From Flavobacterium sp. (GTDB lineage Bacteria > Bacteroidota > Bacteroidia > Flavobacteriales > Flavobacteriaceae): 64,000 nucleotides of DNA. The stretch covers positions 1-64,000 of the forward strand of contig NZ_JAIXUB010000001.1 of assembly GCF_027484205.1 (NCBI RefSeq), read 5' to 3'. Position 1 is the stretch's first letter. Each line of letters begins with the position of its first letter. The position numbers and the translations under genes were made by a program. Below the pieces are notes generated by a model, which saw only the letters and a program-made list of their open reading frames with translations, was not told where the DNA came from and searched no databases. This document shows, piece after piece, positions 28,325 to 36,697 of this stretch.

Positions 28325-28978
28325 ATGAACAATTTATTTTCACTTTATGTATTAAACAAAAAGCAAAACAATTTTTTAATTTTTAGTTCAATTATTGCCT
28401 TAGTTTTACTTTTAATTCGTGTAAAAATTACCCATTCATTTTATCTTTTATTTCTTATTTGGAATTTAGTTCTAGCGGTTATTCCTTATATAATATCTAA
28501 TTTCATAAAAATTGATTTAAGTATAAAAAAATATAATTTCCAAAATCTGTTTTTGATTTTATTATGGTTACTTTTTCTTCCTAACACCTTTTACCTCATT
28601 ACTGATTTTGTGCATTTAAACCATAACAATCTGATTCAATTTTGCTTTGATTTCATACTACTTTCAAGTTTTACAATAGCAGGTTTTTACTTTGGAATGT
28701 TATCAATATCGACAATTCATCAACAAATTGACTTTTTCTACACTAAAAAAGAATCGACACTTTTTATAATAACAATAAGTTTTTTATGCGCCTTTGGAAT
28801 TTATTTAGGACGTTTTCTTCGTTTTAATAGTTGGGATATAATTACCAATCCATTTTTTTTAATTGAATCCATATTCAATTGTCTATTCGAGAATGAAACC
28901 TGGTTATTCACTCTTGGATTAGGCACACTAATTACAATTGTAAACCTTATATATATCAAGTTAAAATCAAATAACTAA
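28325..28978 (+). CDS. DUF1361 family membrane protein
   Basis: A 217-residue protein with six or seven hydrophobic helices. The DUF1361 pattern is clear: L-F-L-P-N-T-F-Y-L-I-T-D-F-V-H-L in the middle and F-G-I-Y-L-G-R-F-L-R-F-N-S-W-D near the C-terminus. The function of the family is unknown. It lies 2 bases after the COQ4-like gene and 4 bases before a small membrane protein gene, so it is part of a tight operon and may be a membrane partner of the lipid-modifying enzymes. Confidence 0.82.
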   Translation: MNNLFSLYVLNKKQNNFLIFSSIIALVLLLIRVKITHSFYLLFLIWNLVLAVIPYIISNFIKIDLSIKKYNFQNLFLILLWLLFLPNTFYLITDFVHLNHNNLIQFCFDFILLSSFTIAGFYFGMLSISTIHQQIDFFYTKKESTLFIITISFLCAFGIYLGRFLRFNSWDIITNPFFLIESIFNCLFENETWLFTLGLGTLITIVNLIYIKLKSNN

Positions 28979-28982
28979 AATT

Positions 28983-29297
28983 ATGACCAAAAAACAATAT
29001 GAAAATGCAACAGGTATTTTCTCAACACAACTAGCCATTGGTTCGTTCATCATTGGAACCATACTTCTCATTATTCAATTATTATTTCCAAATGGACACC
29101 TACTTTTTATTGGAGTTTTGTATGTAATAATCGCAATTTTAGTAAATCTATTAATGCTCTTGCAACTTTTGTATTTATTACTAACACAAAGAAATCATCA
29201 AGACTATTTTACTATTAAAATACTAATTCTTTTAGCCAACATTCCAATCGCTTTTGTGTATTTAAAAATCGTTTTAGAAAAAATAAATATAAATTAA
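28983..29297 (+). CDS. Small membrane protein
   Basis: A 104-residue protein with three helices (about residues 14-34, 40-65 and 77-98) and no recognised family. Its stop is immediately followed by the ATG of the radical SAM gene (no gap), so translation is probably coupled. No catalytic motif is visible. Confidence 0.65.
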   Translation: MTKKQYENATGIFSTQLAIGSFIIGTILLIIQLLFPNGHLLFIGVLYVIIAILVNLLMLLQLLYLLLTQRNHQDYFTIKILILLANIPIAFVYLKIVLEKININ

Positions 29298-30749
29298 ATG
29301 AAAATACTAATCATAAATCCACCTCACTTATCCATCGGAAGTAGAATGCCTAATGAACATTTGCCTCCTTTGGGATTACTTTCAATTGCTGGTCCACTTA
29401 TAGATATTGGACATGAAGTTAAACTTTTAGATGCTGATTATAGTAACATGAAGCATTTAAAAATTGTAGATGAAACAATAAGATATAATCCAGATTTCAT
29501 TTTACTTGGTCATTCAGGTTCAACCTCAGCACAACCAATTATTAATGAAATTACAAATCTTATAAAAGAAGAAAATAACTCGTTTAGAATCATTATTGGT
29601 GGTGTTTTCCCAACCTATCATTGGAAAGAAATTCTTGAAGAAAATCCGCAAATAGATTATATTGTTTGTGGTGAAGGTGAGCAAGTTATACTTGATTTAA
29701 TTAATAGTTTAGAAACAAATTCTGATTTAAATTCTGTGAGAGGTATTGCTTATAAAAATAATTCAGAAATAATAAAAACACCAATAGCACCAACAATTAA
29801 AGATTTAGAAAATTATAGAATTGGTTGGGAATTAATGAAAGGATATAATTATACCTATTGGGGAAAACGAAAAGCAGTTGTTATACAATTCTCACGTGGT
29901 TGTCCTTATCCTTGTAGTTATTGTGGCCAAAGTTTGTTTTGGAAAAAATGGCGTCATCGAAATCCTCAAAAACTAGCCGATGAAATTGAAATGCTTCACA
30001 AAGAATATGGAGTAGAGGTTATAAATTTTGCAGATGAAAATCCGGCAACTTATAAAAAAGCATGGCAAGAATTTTTAGAAGCTTTAATTGCTAAAAATCT
30101 AGATTTAACTCTAGTAGGTTCGCTAAGAGCAGACAATATTGTTCGTGATGCAGACATAATGCATTTATATAAAAAAGCTGGTTTTGAACGATTTTTATTA
30201 GGAATAGAAAACTATGATGAAACGGTTTTAGAAACTATCAAAAAAGCTGGTTCAACCACAATGGACAAAGAAGCAATTCAAATTTTAAGAAAAAATGACA
30301 TCCTTTCAATGGCTACTTATGTTGTTGGATTTGGTGAAGAAACAACTAAAGATTTTATAAATTCATTAAAACAATTATTACATTATGATCCAGATCAAAT
30401 TCAATTGCTATATGTTACACCACATAAATGGACACCTTATTTTGAAGATGTAAAAGAAAAAGAAATAATACAATTAGATCAACGTAAATGGGATTACAAA
30501 CATCAAATTTTAAAAACTAAATTGAACCCTTGGCAAATCATTTTATATGTAAAATTAATTGAAGTAATCATGCAATCACGACCAAAAGCTGTAATGCGAT
30601 TGTTTCTTCATAGAGATAAAAAAATCAGAAAAGCAATGAGTTGGTACACTCGAATAGGAAAAAGAGTTTGGATATATGAATGGTTGCAATTCTTTTTTTA
30701 CGATAAGCATACCAAAAAATCAATTCGATTAAATGAATTTTGGAAGTAA
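29298..30749 (+). CDS. B12-binding radical SAM enzyme (BchE-like class)
   Basis: A 483-residue protein. The N-terminal cobalamin-binding domain (about 1-150) has L-P-P-L-G-L-L-S-I-A, L-L-D-A-D-Y and G-G-V-F-P-T-Y-H. The radical SAM domain opens with the CxxxCxxC cluster motif at Cys202, Cys206 and Cys209 (R-G-C-P-Y-P-C-S-Y-C), with G-I-E-N-Y-D-E further on. The class includes the anaerobic Mg-protoporphyrin ester cyclase BchE and many methyl or ring-modifying enzymes; it usually acts on unactivated carbons. The substrate is unknown. It is the last gene of the unit, and its stop is 8 bases from the convergent adhesin stop. Confidence 0.85.
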   Translation: MKILIINPPHLSIGSRMPNEHLPPLGLLSIAGPLIDIGHEVKLLDADYSNMKHLKIVDETIRYNPDFILLGHSGSTSAQPIINEITNLIKEENNSFRIIIGGVFPTYHWKEILEENPQIDYIVCGEGEQVILDLINSLETNSDLNSVRGIAYKNNSEIIKTPIAPTIKDLENYRIGWELMKGYNYTYWGKRKAVVIQFSRGCPYPCSYCGQSLFWKKWRHRNPQKLADEIEMLHKEYGVEVINFADENPATYKKAWQEFLEALIAKNLDLTLVGSLRADNIVRDADIMHLYKKAGFERFLLGIENYDETVLETIKKAGSTTMDKEAIQILRKNDILSMATYVVGFGEETTKDFINSLKQLLHYDPDQIQLLYVTPHKWTPYFEDVKEKEIIQLDQRKWDYKHQILKTKLNPWQIILYVKLIEVIMQSRPKAVMRLFLHRDKKIRKAMSWYTRIGKRVWIYEWLQFFFYDKHTKKSIRLNEFWK

Positions 30750-30757
30750 AAATAAAA

Positions 30758-32347
30758 CTACTTTTCTCTATTGAGGTAAATCCATCCTGTTTTAGAATTA
30801 TCGTCTTTAAAATCAATTACATAATAATAAACCCCATCAGGTAATTCATCTCCTTTTTCTGAAATTCCAGTCCATTCATTTTTATAATCTGCTCTAGTAT
30901 ATACTTTTACACCATATCTATTAAATATAGAGAGTTTTTTAACATCTAAATTGCTCAATTCAAAAAAGTCATTAAAACCATTGTTGTTTGGTGAAATACC
31001 TTTCTGTATATCACAATAAATAGTAATTGCCGCATAAAAAGATTCGCCTTGACAACCAAGATTATTAACAATTAGTTGATATATTCCAGGCTCAGTAACA
31101 ACCAAAGTTGAATTTGTTCCGACTAAAACTTGATTTGAATCCAACCAATTATATGACACGTCAGAAGTTACATCAGAAAAAGCAACTAACTCATAATCCT
31201 TACCATTGCACCTGTAATCAATATTTACATTAGGTTTTAGATTAACAATTAGATTAAAAGTAGTATTTACTGCACATTGACCAACATTAGGTGTAAATGT
31301 ATAGGTTGCAGAAGCAGTATTATTTATTTGAGGTGACCAACTGCCAATTATTCCTTCATTAGAAACTGTAGGAAATTCAGAGATCACTTGACCTTTACAA
31401 ATTTGACTTGGCAACGAAAATGATGGTGTAATTATCGGATTTAGAGTAACTGTTAAAGAAGTTGTTGGACTATAGCAATTATTTATACTATCATAAAAAG
31501 CAGCATAATAAGTTACACCTATTGGCTGAGACTGCGCTTGAGCAAATGTTAATTGATTTGCATTGGTAGCTGTGGCAGTTGTAAACCAAGCTAAACTTAC
31601 TCCAGTAACTGAAGGCAAATTAGTTGCATTAATTGAATTTAAATTAACAGTATCAACTCCACAAAAAATTGTATCGGATAAAATTGGAGCAATTGACCCA
31701 CTATTACAAAGTGGCACAATAGAATTTGAACAAATAGAAACTAAAGAGCCATTCGAACCTCCGTCTCCATTGATTGTAATTGAAGTAAAATTGTTTGGAG
31801 CCGTAATAGTAAATATTCCTCCACCTCCATCAGATACTCCTGAACCTGCTCCGCTTAAAATTGTATTCCCAATTATGGTAGAAAAACATGATAGAGACGA
31901 ACTTATCGATGGAACTCCTCCGTTTGTATTAAATATAAAATTTTCACTCTCAAAACCAGCACCTGTCATAGCAATAACTAAATTATTAACAGGTTGGTCA
32001 AAATCTAGAGTATAATTAAATGATCCAAATGAACCTAACCAAATTGAATTCGCAGGTGTTATTACTGAACCACTACAAGTAGAATATTGATTTGGATATG
32101 TAGATACATATCCAGAAAATGTTGCCGTGACAAATACACCATTTACTATTGCAGGCGGAACTACAGAATAAGAGCAATCTGCAACATTCATATTAACACC
32201 AATCTTAGAGCTATCTTGAACTTTGTTATTCTTTACTATATTAAATGGAGGATTATCAAAATCGTTATTTACTTTAACTTCACTATTATTATTTTGACCA
32301 TAAACAAAACAAGAATAAAGAAAAATAAAAATGATACTTTTTTGCAT
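30758..32347 (-). CDS. T9SS type B secreted protein
   Basis: A 529-residue surface protein. Signal peptide 1-17 (V-Y-G-Q). A central beta domain (about 55-210) is rich in G-S-F-N-Y-T-L-D-F-type strands. An Ig-like SprB-type segment follows, with F-A-Q-A-Q and Y-Y-A-A-F-Y-D motifs, then a G-I-I-G-S-W-S-P repeat shared with the giant adhesin. The type B sorting domain (about 445-529) closely matches that adhesin's: G-I-S-P-N-N-N-G-F-N-D-F-F, I-F-N-R-Y-G-V, G-W-I-Y-L-N-R-E-K. It is monocistronic and converges on the radical SAM gene with no visible terminator in the 8-bp gap. Confidence 0.85.
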   Translation of the reverse strand: MQKSIIFIFLYSCFVYGQNNNSEVKVNNDFDNPPFNIVKNNKVQDSSKIGVNMNVADCSYSVVPPAIVNGVFVTATFSGYVSTYPNQYSTCSGSVITPANSIWLGSFGSFNYTLDFDQPVNNLVIAMTGAGFESENFIFNTNGGVPSISSSLSCFSTIIGNTILSGAGSGVSDGGGGIFTITAPNNFTSITINGDGGSNGSLVSICSNSIVPLCNSGSIAPILSDTIFCGVDTVNLNSINATNLPSVTGVSLAWFTTATATNANQLTFAQAQSQPIGVTYYAAFYDSINNCYSPTTSLTVTLNPIITPSFSLPSQICKGQVISEFPTVSNEGIIGSWSPQINNTASATYTFTPNVGQCAVNTTFNLIVNLKPNVNIDYRCNGKDYELVAFSDVTSDVSYNWLDSNQVLVGTNSTLVVTEPGIYQLIVNNLGCQGESFYAAITIYCDIQKGISPNNNGFNDFFELSNLDVKKLSIFNRYGVKVYTRADYKNEWTGISEKGDELPDGVYYYVIDFKDDNSKTGWIYLNREK

Positions 32348-32391
32348 AGCTAATGTTTTTCACAAAACTAAGAAATAATTACTATCATGAT

Positions 32392-32433
32392 AAAAAAACT
32401 CCGAAAGAAACCTAAATTTCCTTCGGAGTTTTT
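32392..32433 (-). terminator. Terminator after the PUL permease gene
   Basis: AAAAACTCCGAA (32394-32405) pairs with TTCGGAGTTTTT (32422-32433). Read on the minus strand the hairpin is followed by a T run. It closes the minus-strand PUL transcript 53 bases past the permease stop. Confidence 0.8.
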
Positions 32434-32485
32434 AAATTATTGAATAATCACTGTAAACTGAACACTGATTACTGAACACTATTTT

Positions 32486-33919
32486 CTAATGTCCGCCACT
32501 AACTTTTTTGTCAAAATTAATTCCTTGATCTTTTAATATACCACTTACTTTCCAAGCATAAAAAGCTAAATAAGCAAAACATAAAACACCAACAATATAA
32601 CTTACATGAATTGTTGTTAAATCGGCAACATATCCTTGCAACCAACTTACAATTCCTCCACCCATAATCATCATAATTAAAAAGCTACTTCCTTGACTTG
32701 TGTGTTTTCCTAAACCACTAATCGCTAATGTAAAAATACATGGCCAAAGCGTGCTACAAAATAATCCAACACTAGTAAATGCATAAACACTTGTCATACC
32801 TGTAGTAGCCATTCCAATAACTAATGCTAAAATTCCTAATGATGAAAATATCAAAAGCATTTTTGCAGGATTTCCTTTACTAGCCATATCAGCAGCAATT
32901 AATACCAAAATAATTAAAGCATAAACATAGAATGGAGACAAATCATGTTTTGCTAAAGCATTTACAAATAAGAATACTCCAAAAGCTAAGTAAGGTGCAA
33001 TAAAACGAAGTATTTTTTGTAAGTTCATATCTTCTGTAAAAGCTTCAACTGCACCAGTCCAACGACCAATCATTAAACTAGCCCAATACAAAGAAATATA
33101 AGGTGCAATATCTTTAGTCAAAAAACCTAAATCTTTTTCCATGTATGCAGGTAAATTACTTGCTGTAGATACTTCAACACCTACATACACAAAAATTGCA
33201 ATCATTCCTAAAATCAATTGAGGATATTTCAATGCAGAACTTCTAGATGTACTAATAGATTCGTCTGATTCTACAACTGCTTGAGGTTTATCAGGTAATG
33301 ATGAAAATTTTAATAAAATTGCAACTAATAAAAATGCTGCTCCAAGAACTAAATAAGGAATTTTTACACTTTCAATACTCATATCGGTGTTTCCTGATGT
33401 TGCTGAACCAAAAATAGCAAAACTCACAATTAGCGGTCCAATTGTTGTTCCTAAATTATTAATTCCTCCAGCTAAAGTTAATCGTTGTGAACCTGTTGTA
33501 ATTGGTCCTAAAGCAATCGCTAATGGATTTGCTACTGTTTGTTGCAATGAAAAACCTAAAGCAACAATAAACAATCCTGATAACATTAATGGAAATGATC
33601 CTGTGTTTGCCGCAGGATAAAATAATAGAGTTCCTAAAGCCGAAATCACTAAACCTAATGCTAAAGAGTTTTTATATCCAATTCTATTAATTAAATCGCC
33701 TTTTGTTAAATAGGAAATTATCATATAAATTATAGAACCAACTGTGTAAGCAACATAAAATGCTACAGATACAAGCTGACTTTGCCCTTGTGTTAAATCG
33801 AATGCTTTTTTAAATACGGGAATTAAAATGTCGTTACTTGCAGCTACAAATCCCCAGAAGAAAAATACGGTTACTAAAGGAATAAATTGACCCCAATTAG
33901 TTTTTTGTTCTGTACTCAT
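32486..33919 (-). CDS. FHS-family sugar:H+ symporter (FucP/GluP-like MFS)
   Basis: A 477-residue inner-membrane transporter with 12 predicted helices. It has the fucose-galactose-hexose subfamily marks: F-F-F-W-G-F-V-A-A-S-N-D near residue 20, G-F-S-L-Q-Q-T-V-A-N-P-L near 130 and L-A-G-G-I-N-N-L-G-T-T-I-G-P-L near 150. It is the last gene of the PUL and should import the monosaccharide or disaccharide released by the upstream enzymes. Glucose fits the GH3/GH97/GH144-like set, but the sugar cannot be read from sequence alone. Confidence 0.85.
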   Translation of the reverse strand: MSTEQKTNWGQFIPLVTVFFFWGFVAASNDILIPVFKKAFDLTQGQSQLVSVAFYVAYTVGSIIYMIISYLTKGDLINRIGYKNSLALGLVISALGTLLFYPAANTGSFPLMLSGLFIVALGFSLQQTVANPLAIALGPITTGSQRLTLAGGINNLGTTIGPLIVSFAIFGSATSGNTDMSIESVKIPYLVLGAAFLLVAILLKFSSLPDKPQAVVESDESISTSRSSALKYPQLILGMIAIFVYVGVEVSTASNLPAYMEKDLGFLTKDIAPYISLYWASLMIGRWTGAVEAFTEDMNLQKILRFIAPYLAFGVFLFVNALAKHDLSPFYVYALIILVLIAADMASKGNPAKMLLIFSSLGILALVIGMATTGMTSVYAFTSVGLFCSTLWPCIFTLAISGLGKHTSQGSSFLIMMIMGGGIVSWLQGYVADLTTIHVSYIVGVLCFAYLAFYAWKVSGILKDQGINFDKKVSGGH

Positions 33920-33956
33920 AAGTTTTAGTTTTTGGTTTTGGTTATTTAGTATTTAG

Positions 33957-34799
33957 TTATTTTATTAAAAATGTTGCCATTATTGGCAAATGGTCGCTTG
34001 GATATTTAAAGTCATAAAAGTCGTTTATTGTAATGAATTTTCGAACTTTTATTGAAGAAATTTTATCAAAAAAAATGTAATCAATTTGTTTTTCAAGTTT
34101 AGTTTTGAAATCGAAAGCATTCCATGTAGCTTTCTCACCATAAGGTTTTGTTTCAGAAACTGATGAAGCTTCATGTAACGATTGTTTTAATAATTGAACA
34201 GAATCTTCATTTGAAGTGGCATTGAAATCTCCTGTGATAATTACTGGAACTTGTTTTTTAGCTTTTAAATCTATAACTAATTTTACAATCATTCTAGCCG
34301 ATTCCATTCGGGCGACTTTTCCTTCATGGTCAAAATGTGTATTAGCAATCCAAAATTGCTTTCCTGATTTTTTGTTTTTAAACAATCCATAAGTTACAAT
34401 TCGGTGGCATGCTGCATCCCAACCTTTTGAAACCGAATCAGGTGTTTTTGAAAGCCAAATTGTTTTTTGCTCTATTAGTTTAAACTCTTTTTTGTTGAAT
34501 AAAATACACGAATATTCCGCAAATTCTCCTGCTTCTCGTGGCAAACCTATATAATCATAATTGGGAGATTTCATCAAAATAAAATCCAATTGAAACTTTT
34601 GAACTTCTTGTAAACCTATAAAACTTGCTTCGTAATAATTCAATAAATCGGTAACTTTTTCTTTTCTAATTTCCCAATTATTTTCTCCATCATTTGCTGA
34701 ACCCAATCGAATATTATAAGACATAACATTCATATCAGTTTGAGAGAAAACTTGAACTGAAGTAAAAAACAAAACTATAAAAAGAATATTTTTTTTCAT
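33957..34799 (-). CDS. Secreted endonuclease/exonuclease/phosphatase (EEP) family protein
   Basis: A 280-residue protein with signal peptide 1-19 (V-F-S-Q). The EEP fold motifs are present in order: V-M-S-Y-N-I-R, F-I-G-L-Q-E-V-Q, I-A-N-T-H-F-D-H, I-T-G-D-F-N-A-T and S-D-H-L-P-I at the C-terminus. These supply the Asn, Glu, His/Asp and Asp-His metal and catalytic residues. The family hydrolyses phosphodiesters or phosphomonoesters. It abuts the GH43 stop (no gap), inside the PUL. Its export and context hint at a phosphorylated glycan or a phosphate-scavenging role; this is unproven. Confidence 0.82.
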   Translation of the reverse strand: MKKNILFIVLFFTSVQVFSQTDMNVMSYNIRLGSANDGENNWEIRKEKVTDLLNYYEASFIGLQEVQKFQLDFILMKSPNYDYIGLPREAGEFAEYSCILFNKKEFKLIEQKTIWLSKTPDSVSKGWDAACHRIVTYGLFKNKKSGKQFWIANTHFDHEGKVARMESARMIVKLVIDLKAKKQVPVIITGDFNATSNEDSVQLLKQSLHEASSVSETKPYGEKATWNAFDFKTKLEKQIDYIFFDKISSIKVRKFITINDFYDFKYPSDHLPIMATFLIK

Positions 34800-36689
34800 T
34801 TATTCACATTTAATGACTTCTGTCCTTGGACTTATTCCATTATTATTGAAAGCTTCAATTTGAAAATAATAGGTATCTGTTCTATCCATTCCTGTAAAGA
34901 AATAATCGTTTTTGCCATAAACCATAATACTTCCATAAAGTTTATCCGCCGATTTTCCAAAATAGATTACATAACCATCAGCATCGGGATTTTGTTGCCA
35001 ACGAATCCATGAGCTTCTTCTTTCTCCGTATTTTTTTGCATCAGCTCGAAGTACAACAAATTTTACAACCGCTTTTGGAGCATTTCCGTTTCCTTTTCCA
35101 AAAACTCTAAAACCACTCAAGGCAAATTTTCCTGTTGGCATTTTGATGTTTTCTAATTTTAAATAGCGTGCTTTTGAAGGATTTTCAAACTCAATATAAT
35201 CGTGTGGAACATCTGTTTTATTTTGGCTTTTATCAACAAGTGTTGTCCATTTTTTACCATCGATAGACGCTAAAATTTTATACTGATGAAATTTTCCTAG
35301 CGTTTTACCCATAAATTCAACATCCTGATCAGCGTAATTTATTTGGATAGCATTAATTGTTGAAACTTCACCTAAATCGGTTTGAAACCACTCGCCTTTT
35401 TCACCTGTTTTTGCACTCCAATAGGTTCGCATATCTTCATCGACAGCATAATTAGGTTGGTTTCCACCAAGTGTTGAGGAAACTTGAACAGGTTTATTAT
35501 AATTTAGTAACATCCAACCTGAAAATAATCCTTTTGTAAAGTCTTTTTCTTTTGCAAACTCAGGCAACAATGTTGGATAATCGCCATAAGCTGTGTTACA
35601 ATACATAACATCGTCTTTGTCAAAACCACTTGGCCAAATACCGATTCGACGTTCGAAATTGTTTTTTTGTCCTAAAATTACAGTTGATGTATGCCACCAA
35701 TTTCCAAAATTGTCTTGATATGTTGCGCCATGTCCAGCACCACGAGCAAAACCTCCAGGTTTATAGGAAAAAGGATTGTGTGATTGATAAGCAAAACCTT
35801 CTAAAGGATTTTCACTAACATAAACTCCGTCAGCATATCCTGAAAATTCTGTTGCTGGTGCACCATATTGAAAATAGTATTTATTCTTATACTTTGTAAC
35901 CCATGCACCTTCCATAAACGGTTGTAAAAATGAATTGTCGTTATATTCTCCAAATCGTTCCCAACCGTGATCATTTGGTTTTAAAGTTAAAATAGGTTTT
36001 ACAAATCCATCCGATTGTAAGGTTTTTGTGTTTAACTCTGTACCAAGAAGTGGAAATTCATTACTTGAACCCCAATATAGAAACAATTTATCTTTTTCTT
36101 CATCATAAAGAAATCCTGGATCCCATGCGCCAACATTTAATGTATCTATGGCAATTTTCCAATCATCTTTTGTTGGATTTGTACTTTTCCAAATGGGGAA
36201 ATCTTTTTCGTGCGTAGAACCATAAACATATAAAGTATCTTTCATTGCAAAAACTCCTGGCGCATTCAAGTCGTGAGTGTATTTATTGTCTAAAAGGAAT
36301 TTTCTGTATACAAAATTCCAATTGAGCATGTTATCGCTCCACCAATATCCTTCTTGATTTGTAGAAAAAAGAAAATATTTTTTTTGAAAATTTACAATAA
36401 CTGGATCAGCAGTAGCGCGGTGTTTTCCTTGTTCAGAAAACCATTTAAAAGGTGTGTAACCATAGTCAATATTGATGGGATTACAATAGGTTTTTTGTTG
36501 GGAAAACGTATTTTTAAACGAAAACAGGAGTATTAAAACCAAACTAGCCCTGATAGCAATGGAAAGCCAATTTTGTGAAAAATCTATTTTTTCTTGACGA
36601 AAAAAAGCGACCAAAGAAGCTTCTTTTTTGTCATTAGAAAAAAAGGTTTTTGCACAATTGCTTGTAATGGATAGCAGGAAATGGCTCAT
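34800..36689 (-). CDS. GH43-type glycoside hydrolase with discoidin and FN3-like domains
   Basis: A 629-residue protein. The five-bladed GH43 domain (about 70-410) shows the three acidic positions: A-T-A-D-P-V, W-D-P-G-F-L-Y-D and F-M-E-G-A-W. A discoidin/F5-8C carbohydrate-binding domain follows (about 415-535: N-Y-A-V-D-E-D-M-R-T-Y-W-S-A), then an FN3-like domain (about 545-629). The hydrophobic signal sequence lies only at residues 48-64 (L-V-L-I-L-L-F-S-F...F-S-Q), behind a lysine-rich N-terminal extension. No ATG lies nearer, so the start is uncertain. It begins 8 bases after the GH97 stop and abuts the EEP gene. Confidence 0.82.
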   Translation of the reverse strand: MSHFLLSITSNCAKTFFSNDKKEASLVAFFRQEKIDFSQNWLSIAIRASLVLILLFSFKNTFSQQKTYCNPINIDYGYTPFKWFSEQGKHRATADPVIVNFQKKYFLFSTNQEGYWWSDNMLNWNFVYRKFLLDNKYTHDLNAPGVFAMKDTLYVYGSTHEKDFPIWKSTNPTKDDWKIAIDTLNVGAWDPGFLYDEEKDKLFLYWGSSNEFPLLGTELNTKTLQSDGFVKPILTLKPNDHGWERFGEYNDNSFLQPFMEGAWVTKYKNKYYFQYGAPATEFSGYADGVYVSENPLEGFAYQSHNPFSYKPGGFARGAGHGATYQDNFGNWWHTSTVILGQKNNFERRIGIWPSGFDKDDVMYCNTAYGDYPTLLPEFAKEKDFTKGLFSGWMLLNYNKPVQVSSTLGGNQPNYAVDEDMRTYWSAKTGEKGEWFQTDLGEVSTINAIQINYADQDVEFMGKTLGKFHQYKILASIDGKKWTTLVDKSQNKTDVPHDYIEFENPSKARYLKLENIKMPTGKFALSGFRVFGKGNGNAPKAVVKFVVLRADAKKYGERRSSWIRWQQNPDADGYVIYFGKSADKLYGSIMVYGKNDYFFTGMDRTDTYYFQIEAFNNNGISPRTEVIKCE

Positions 36690-36697
36690 TGAAAAAA

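Noticed and set aside
31563..32015. Plus-strand open frame of 150 codons opposite the T9SS adhesin
   Set aside because: Antisense shadow of a low-complexity secreted protein; no signal or domain pattern.
32457..32480. ACTGAACACTGATTACTGAACACT direct repeat
   Set aside because: A short, simple spacer duplication of a type common in flavobacterial intergenic DNA; no structure or link to a gene was evident.
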